Positions 58,498-64,000 of a stretch of DNA of 64,000 bases are shown one piece after another. The stretch comes from Gnetum montanum. Lineage: Eukaryota > Streptophyta > Gnetopsida > Gnetales > Gnetaceae. A program made the translations under genes and the position numbers. Within the stretch, counting starts at the first letter, position 1. Each line of letters starts with the position of its first letter. The notes under the pieces are model-generated. The model was not told the origin of the DNA, searched no databases, and saw nothing but the letters and a program-made list of their open reading frames with translations. The stretch is from positions 19,570-83,569 of the forward strand of contig MNCI01027397.1 in the NCBI GenBank assembly GCA_015680685.1. The letters run 5' to 3'.

Positions 58498-59236
58498 TGA
58501 TGAGTAAATAAATTTGCTACATCAATGTAGTCTCATTGACACATATTATAGTGTGTTGACATATATGTCTTGATGAATTCTTGTTTTTACCTATATAAAT
58601 GTGTGTACCATCCATATTTATTGCATATTTGATCATTCTAGTAATCATACTCTTACAATTTTCATTCATAAAACTTAGCTAAATTTATCTTTGAGTAACT
58701 GCATTGTGGATAGCATTGATTGAATGAAATTTTATTTAGTGCATGATGTACCTAGACACTTTGACATTTTAGTAGTAAAATCAAGATTAATTCACTCCAT
58801 TTTAGCACTTCAAATACTTTGATTTTATTTTTAGCAACTCACTTAATGATGCATTTTTCTTTCTAATGCTTAGATAATTAATATTTTATTTCATAATCAC
58901 ATAAATACAATCACTTTGAACATAAAATATTAACATTTGGTAATCCTAGTAATGAATACTTGGTACACCTAGTAGTAACCATTTAGCAACCCAACAACAT
59001 TAGATAAGTTCAAGATGCGAATGAAGAATGGAAATGGATGCTTTATGCTTAGGCTAGTTTAGATTACTCTTAGTTCCATAGCTATTTAGAAAATAATATT
59101 TAAATTATTTTATTATCTTAAATATTTTAATCATAAAAATAATAAAAATAAAAACATCTTACGTCTCGATCACACTTGACCATATCCATTAAGCCACACA
59201 AGTGATACTTGAAACGACAATGTCATACTTAATTAT
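58498..59236 (+). repeat. 3' LTR of E1, truncated
   Basis: It starts TGATGAGTAAATAAATTTGC and aligns with 30303 onward through CATACTTAATTAT. The last 120-130 bp of the LTR, including the shared GGTTGGG end, are missing where the motif array of J begins. The TATA box is at 58592-58599. Confidence 0.85.
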
Positions 59237-59500
59237 CTAAAGATGTCTCCTATTAGATGTCTATTTCCAAAAGGAAACTTCTACCTAGAGACATCTACTC
59301 TTAAAAAGAGACATATACCTAAGTTTTCCCTAAATGCAGTAGAGATGTCTACTTTTGAAAAAAAGACACCTACCTATAGTTTAAATTATGAAGGAGACAT
59401 CTATCTTTCAAAGGAGATGTTTACGTTTTTGAGAAAAACCCTCATTGAGTGTACCTATATAAATTAAAATCCTCATTTCTCTTCTATTTTCAATGAGATG
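59237..59500 (+). promoter_or_regulatory. AGATGTCT/AGACATCT cluster with TATA box upstream of an ORF
   Basis: About eight motif copies (AGATGTCTCC, AGAGACATCT, GGAGACATCT and others) run to a TATA box CTATATAAATT (59456-59463). An ATG follows 88 bp downstream at 59551. It looks like the U3-R part of an LTR cut on its left, or an internal promoter of the ORF. Confidence 0.6.
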
Positions 59501-59550
59501 ACCAAGGAGAGTTGACTAGGGCTTCATCAAAAACAATGATTTGTTCATCC

Positions 59551-61170
59551 ATGGCCCATAAGAAGGTTGCAACGTCAAGGGTGCCACCAAAGAAGAAGTC
59601 AAAGGGAGCATCCACCAACAAACCAAGCACCTACAACCCCCAGTGAAAATTAATTAGTGCCCAACATCGGTTTGAGGGAACTCAAATTATTTCCATCATT
59701 TCTAAGCGTTCTTTCTTCTTCACACTATGTAGGAAACAAGCATTAATGAGTTTCTTCAAAGTGATAAATTGGATTGCCTTCATTTCCATGGATGTATGTA
59801 TGCTTGAAATTCTCATTTGGGAGTTTTATAGTAACATTATCATTATGAATGTTGCTATTGGGGCTTTTTCTACCATGGTTGGGGGTTTGATGAGTGATGT
59901 GTCTTCTGAAGTGGTCAATGCACTTCTTGGGATTCCTAATGTTGATGTCTTTAGGATCATAATTCATTCCATGAATGATGTTTTTATGAATAGTATAATT
60001 CCCATTACCCAAGAAGAATTCTATGATGCATTATTTTGGGAGTCTATGTTTCTTGGTAGACGGAGGATTTATAGAAGAAAAATGACATTAGATGCTTTCA
60101 TTAGATCACTAATTGTCTTGTATAACACCACTTTAAAAGGATGGAGCTATAAATATTTGCTACTAGCCTAAGCTTTTATTCTATACTGCATGTTTACTGG
60201 ATAGCCATTACACTTGGTTCATAGTCTCTATCATGACATGCTAAGCATGTTCACCAAAGAAAGGATCTTTGGACATTATCACCTTATCAATTTTCTAACT
60301 CGTTAGAGAGGTGTGCCCATTCTTGAAATGCCTTTGCTCAAAGGCAAAAGGAGCCTTGGTGAGTATGCAAAGAAGGGGAGCTTCTCCCATACTAATGGAG
60401 CAGGACATAGCACCAAGCCACCTCAATCCTATAAGAAGAAGCGATTAGTATCACCATCCTAGGCCTCTTCTCAATTGAGAAGGTCCAAATATACTAGTGG
60501 ATAGGTGAGATCTTTCCTAAAGAAGCTACTTCAGTTGTTTGGTCATACCTTAGGGATGATTGATAAGAATCTCTCTTACCTATGTAAGAGAATGGATGTA
60601 GCCAGAGCACCTCTTCCTCCTAATGGGTAACAATTTGAGGAGATTAGCACTCATTCCATTTCAAACAATGAGGAGGATGTTCCTATTTCATTAAGACACT
60701 TTATAGTAGCTGGACCTTCCTAGACTTGTGACTCGAGAAATGAGTGTGATTTAGAGGAGCTTGATGCATCATTGACACATGTCCATGGGAAGCATCCTAA
60801 TCTAGCCTAGAGCTAGTTTTCCTCATCAAGATGATGCTCATAGGTCTTTTGAGCTACAAGCCATGGAAAGCATCTTTGGAACTTTGTGCCAATGGAGGCC
60901 TACCATTCCCCACACCTATCAAAGGGATAATGATTCCTCATCTTCTTAGTTGGCTCCATCTCAATAGGATCCATTAGCTTCATCTTGATTTTAAGTGAAG
61001 CTTCATCCATAGAAGGCTCCTATCCAGGTACCATCTTTGAAGGTTGATGTTGAGTAGCATGTCTCTAGCACTAGTACCAGTAGTGATGATGATGATGGTG
61101 AGACTTACAGAACTTTTCCTACTATAGCTACTTTAGATGAGGACTCCGAAGATGCCACAAAGGTCAATGA
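59551..61170 (+). pseudogene. Plant-transposon-protein-like ORF of element J
   Basis: From ATG at 59551 a basic N-terminus (MAHKKVATSRVPPKKKSKGA) leads, with one TGA at 59644, into an open stretch to 60171. It contains CMLEILIWEFYSNI, MSDVSSEVVNALLGIPNVDV and LDAFIRSLIVLYN, then past a stop LHLVHSLYHDMLSMFTKERI. This is the layout of the 'putative plant transposon protein' domain (I believe PF20167; family wording LV-x-EFYANL...V-x-x-LLGIP). A Ser/Asp-rich tail decays by 61170. The role of this domain is not known. It lies before a copia purine tract and LTR although such ORFs are usual in gypsy elements. Confidence 0.65.
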
Positions 61171-61621
61171 TTAAAGTTCTTGGGTCATCCTTCATTTTTG
61201 TTGATGTTCAAAGAATTGGAGAGATATTTTGATGGTTTATGGACAATTTGATGGTGGTTTATAAAAAGTTTGATGGTGTAAACATATGTGTTTTTTGTTG
61301 TGGACTTGCACGTATGTGGTTTTTGTACATGTTGAGGATGTTTTAGTAGCTGTATGTATTGTGGATAGTTTTTGTGGATAGATTATGATTCTATATCATG
61401 ATTATGTGTTTTTTTGCATTATTATGGAGATAGGGTTTGCCTTTGCATAGTATAGTTTCATTTTAGATTTCATGTGATCTCTACTCGGTGCCTTGAGCTT
61501 TAGAGCCATTATCCTAGTCATAACCTTGGTTGCCATTAGAATTTATATGTCTTAATATTTTTATTGGTTATTTTCATTTACATTATTTATTAACTCACCC
61601 ATTTCCTTAAATTTTGGACAT

Positions 61622-61636
61622 CATCAAAAAGGAGAT
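61622..61636 (+). promoter_or_regulatory. Polypurine tract of element J
   Basis: CATCAAAAAGGAGAT directly before TGTTGGCC, typical of copia elements and like the tract of element H. Confidence 0.75.
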
Positions 61637-62253
61637 TGTTGGCCTTTTGGTATGTCAAAACCTTAAGAAAAATGAAGAACATAGAATGTTGTGGAATGTG
61701 ATGATTTTGCAAGGCAAGATAAGAGCATGGACAAGCATGGAGAAAAAAAAAGTTTTCAAGTCAAACAAAGGGTTGGGAAGAAGCCAAATTAATAAGATAA
61801 TGCCTCAAGAACTAGAGCTCAAAAGTTAAAAGATGTCTCCAAGAAATAGAAGACTCCTTGGCCGAGAGAAGTGCATTCATAGGAAGATGTCTCCCAAAAA
61901 TAGAAGACATCTAATTTGGAAAGCAGACTTCTCCAGATGTTCCATCTTGAAAGTAGATGTCTCCCAAAAGTTGAAGTTGATTTCAGAGAGATGTTTTAAT
62001 ATTGAAGGAGACATCTACACTAGTTATTAAGTAGTTGTTGCATGAATTTTGAGGTGTTTTTGGAAACTTTGAAGCTATAAGAAGACATCAAATTCTTGGG
62101 AAATATGTAAGCATTGTCAAAATCAAAATAATCATTGTTTATTCTATCCTATTTTACTTGTTTATTTCATTTACCATATCATTTGCTTGATTGTCTGTAG
62201 AATTGTGCTTCAAAGTACAAGGACCTATAATCTAAGTTACACTCTTTCGTTAT
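61637..62253 (+). repeat. Copia 3' LTR of element J, cut by element C
   Basis: It starts TGTTGGCCTTTTGGTATGTC, the same end as the solo LTR at 26947 and the inverted H LTR. U3 holds an AGATGTCTCC cluster (61828-62010) and a TATA-like CTATAAGAAG near 62079. The sequence stops at 62253 where LTR C begins, with GTTAT as the probable C target; the rest would lie beyond the window. Confidence 0.8.
61828..62010. promoter_or_regulatory. AGATGTCTCC cluster (J 3' LTR)
   Basis: Six or more motif copies, four of them extended to the auxin-response core TGTCTC or its complement, at about 20-50-bp steps. Confidence 0.6.
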
Positions 62254-63100
62254 TGATGAGTGGTGAGGTACCCCTACACTCAACCATACGAATACGAGCG
62301 TAACATGCGCGATCTGGTCAAACTCCATAGACTAAGTGCCTACATGCCTCATGGAATACTTAAGGTTAATTATTCATTGTCTTCCCAAACTTACTTGTAT
62401 TTGTCACGGTGTATGGATAAGTAAGTCTAAGGTATATGATTTTTATGTCTTTTCGGTTTTATCTCCTATGCTAGAGAGGTGAAGGGTTGAATAGACTAAT
62501 TGACTAAATCTAACTAACTAACTAAGCCTTAATTAACCTAGCGTCAGCATCCGTTCCCACTTACCATTCACACCTTAAACCAATGCAACCATGGTTACCA
62601 AATGCTAGTCGTTGCTGGGATCACCAAGCGTAATGCACGTGCTCGAAGCGGTCGTACTGAGGCACTTAACTAGGAGAGAAGGGTTGAGAGAGATTTAATT
62701 CCTAATAAAGTATGAAAATAAGAAATAGTAAATAACAATAAATAAAAGTCCTATTTAGCCTATTCCATGCACTGCAAGGTTTATCCAAGAAGTTCATCTT
62801 TATTTTCGTACACAAATATGTGTTCAGGTACAATATCTGCTCGAATAAAGATCCGTTCACTTTGGAGCTCCTACTGTGGGCACATGGAAAATATTTTATC
62901 TTTGGAGAGGTAAAATTGCCAGAGTTTCACTAAGTGTCTAGATCTAGATGAGAAACAAGGAAGAGCTGCCTCTTATTTATAGATATGACGCCACACCGCG
63001 ATATCACGTATGCGATATTGCAGGGGACGATGCGATATTGTGTACGCGATGCGATATCGTGTACGCAATATGGTGGCCCATGTGATATCGCATCCCATCA
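62254..63100 (-). repeat. 3' LTR of element C
   Basis: It runs TGATGAGTGGTGAGG to CATCCCATCA. It shares ends and R/U5 signature with LTRs A, B and D. The TATA box is at 62974-62981 (sense TATAAATA), followed outward by a CpG-rich block of GCGATATC-type palindromes (62995-63095). Confidence 0.88.
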
Positions 63101-63293
63101 TACCCCCATGACCAAATGAAAACTTGTCCTCAAGTTCCTTACAAAATATTGGGAAGGTATGGGATTATTGACTGAATGAAACTAATGGGATGACATGTGA
63201 ATGGATCATCATTACAAGACAACAAAAATGTTGTTCATGATAACAAGAGTGAATACCTTATTACATTAACATCAGACCTTATTTTGCAGCTTG

Positions 63294-63311
63294 AGAGAGA
63301 GAGAGAGAGAA
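63294..63311. repeat. (GA)n microsatellite
   Basis: A short run of nine GA units in the interior of element C. Confidence 0.9.
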
Positions 63312-64000
63312 AGAAGTTTTGCTATTACCAATGCCAAGATTATGCCTTTTGTTGTCCATCTGTAACCGCACCATCGATCTTGCTCCTTGCATAGCTGTTT
63401 CAGCACCACTTCATTCCAAGTGTTCTTTCTAGATCCAATTCGTTGTTGCATGATTGCCATCTACACACACAACACATTTTTTATATTAGCAAGGGTAAAT
63501 GAATCATAATGTAATTGATACCTTGCTCCGGTGAAAGGTCCATTGGCTGAGTTGTGGTATGGCTGATACAGGTCTGGAGATATATTAATGGTGACTACTG
63601 AAGGTGTAGGGGTTAGGAGAAAATCAAAAAAATTTGGGTCTAGACCCCCATGAATAAGAGCAAACCTCCGATAGTGATAGAATGAAGAAAGAAAAAGAAC
63701 AAGAAAGAGGGAGAAAAAGGAACAACTAAAACATCGATGAAATGGATGTTAAGATGGAAATGAACAAAATAAAATGGATTGCAAAAATGTTAGGGAAAAG
63801 AATTTAACTGGTGCACCAAAGAGGAATGTTAGTGGGTCCTCCCCAAAGTAGGCTCATGGCCTTAATGCCCTGACAAACCCACATTCAAAGAGTCTGTAGG
63901 CTCTAGGAATGTCATATGGAATAAGAGTTAAAGTCTTAACCACAAAAATTTACCAAAAAGAAAATAATGTATTTACCAAAATATACACTAATGATACAAT

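Larger units (their letters stand above)
30303..59236 (+). mobile_element. Athila-like Ty3/gypsy element E1, split by nested insertions
   Basis: The two LTRs (30303-31104 and 58498-59236) and internal domains in proper order make one plus-strand element: primer site, gag (32085-32600), retropepsin (33703-34065), RT start (34380-34565), RT-RNase H (49146-50440), integrase (50640-51640), a long 3' region and a purine tract. Foreign blocks are gypsy F (about 34566-39874), AB (39896-49145) and solo LTR K (55243-56948). Removing them leaves about 12 kb, near the size of Athila elements. RNase H and integrase wording is Athila/Tat and not chromovirus. The 3' LTR is cut at 59236, so the target duplication cannot be tested. 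Confidence 0.85.
62254..64000 (-). mobile_element. Gypsy element C, relative of AB, cut by window end
   Basis: The 3' LTR (62254-63100) is followed by the same purine tract as AB (CATGGGGGTA on the sense strand) and an interior alignable with AB in two places: 63101-63230 with 40778-40900, and 63838-63910 with 44650-44740. The distance between these marks is about 0.7 kb here and 3.8 kb in AB, so the second-ORF block of AB is missing or was inserted there. No coding domain is visible before the window ends. GTTAT (62249-62253) is the expected target copy. Confidence 0.8.

Noticed and set aside
59743-60012. 89-codon minus-strand frame
   Set aside because: Antisense shadow of the ORF starting at 59551, which has recognisable family wording.

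Overview
This window looks like a gene-poor, repeat-dense stretch of a large seed-plant nuclear genome. The sequence is AT-rich, CpG looks depleted by eye, and I found no convincing host gene, tRNA, rRNA or CRISPR array. Almost everything I can identify is a plant LTR retrotransposon (Ty3/gypsy of Athila/Tat type, a chromovirus-like gypsy, and Ty1/copia of SIRE type) or decayed remains of one. I cannot name the species. Every coding region seen carries stops, frameshifts, missing domains or changed catalytic residues, so none is expected to be active.

Layout, left to right. Bases 1-3967 hold a minus-strand Athila/Tat-like element (RT edge, retropepsin, zinc knuckle, gag, tRNA-Asp-type primer site, then LTR). 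Bases 3969-5803 hold the leader and 5' LTR of a second gypsy element (D). Bases 6717-12500 hold a SIRE-like copia element with both LTRs and gag-type zinc knuckles but no visible pol. Bases 12501-16228 hold two old degenerate coding regions: a minus-strand LINE-ORF1-like stretch and an unrecognised plus-strand reading frame of 379 codons. Bases 16230-21460 are a decayed Tat/Ogre-like element with three tandem-repeat arrays around an integrase C-terminus and a protease. Bases 23700-26390 hold another gypsy gag. Bases 26947-28919 are a copia solo LTR flanked by GTTTG.

Bases 30303-59236 are one plus-strand Athila-like element (called E1) opened up by later insertions. Its order is LTR, primer site, gag, protease, start of RT, [gypsy element F], [element AB with AGATT target duplication, 39896-49145], rest of RT, RNase H, integrase, long 3' region, [solo LTR K with GGGAG duplication, 55243-56948], purine tract, truncated 3' LTR. 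The insertions can be ordered in time. Bases 59237-62253 hold a promoter-like motif array, an ORF of the plant-transposon-protein type and a copia 3' LTR (J). Element C, a relative of AB, starts at 62254 and runs off the end.

How the parts relate: E1, AB, C and D share LTR ends, and E1, AB and D share a tRNA-Asp-type primer site; E1, AB and C also share the purine tract. AB has gag and a second ORF but no recognisable pol, so it looks like a non-autonomous partner that would have needed polymerase from an E1-like relative. Clusters of AGATGTCT/AGACATCT occur in LTRs of both copia and gypsy elements. Three different tandem arrays are built from units containing short perfect inverted repeats. 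Single-N positions mark contig joins, and two of them sit beside obvious assembly artefacts.
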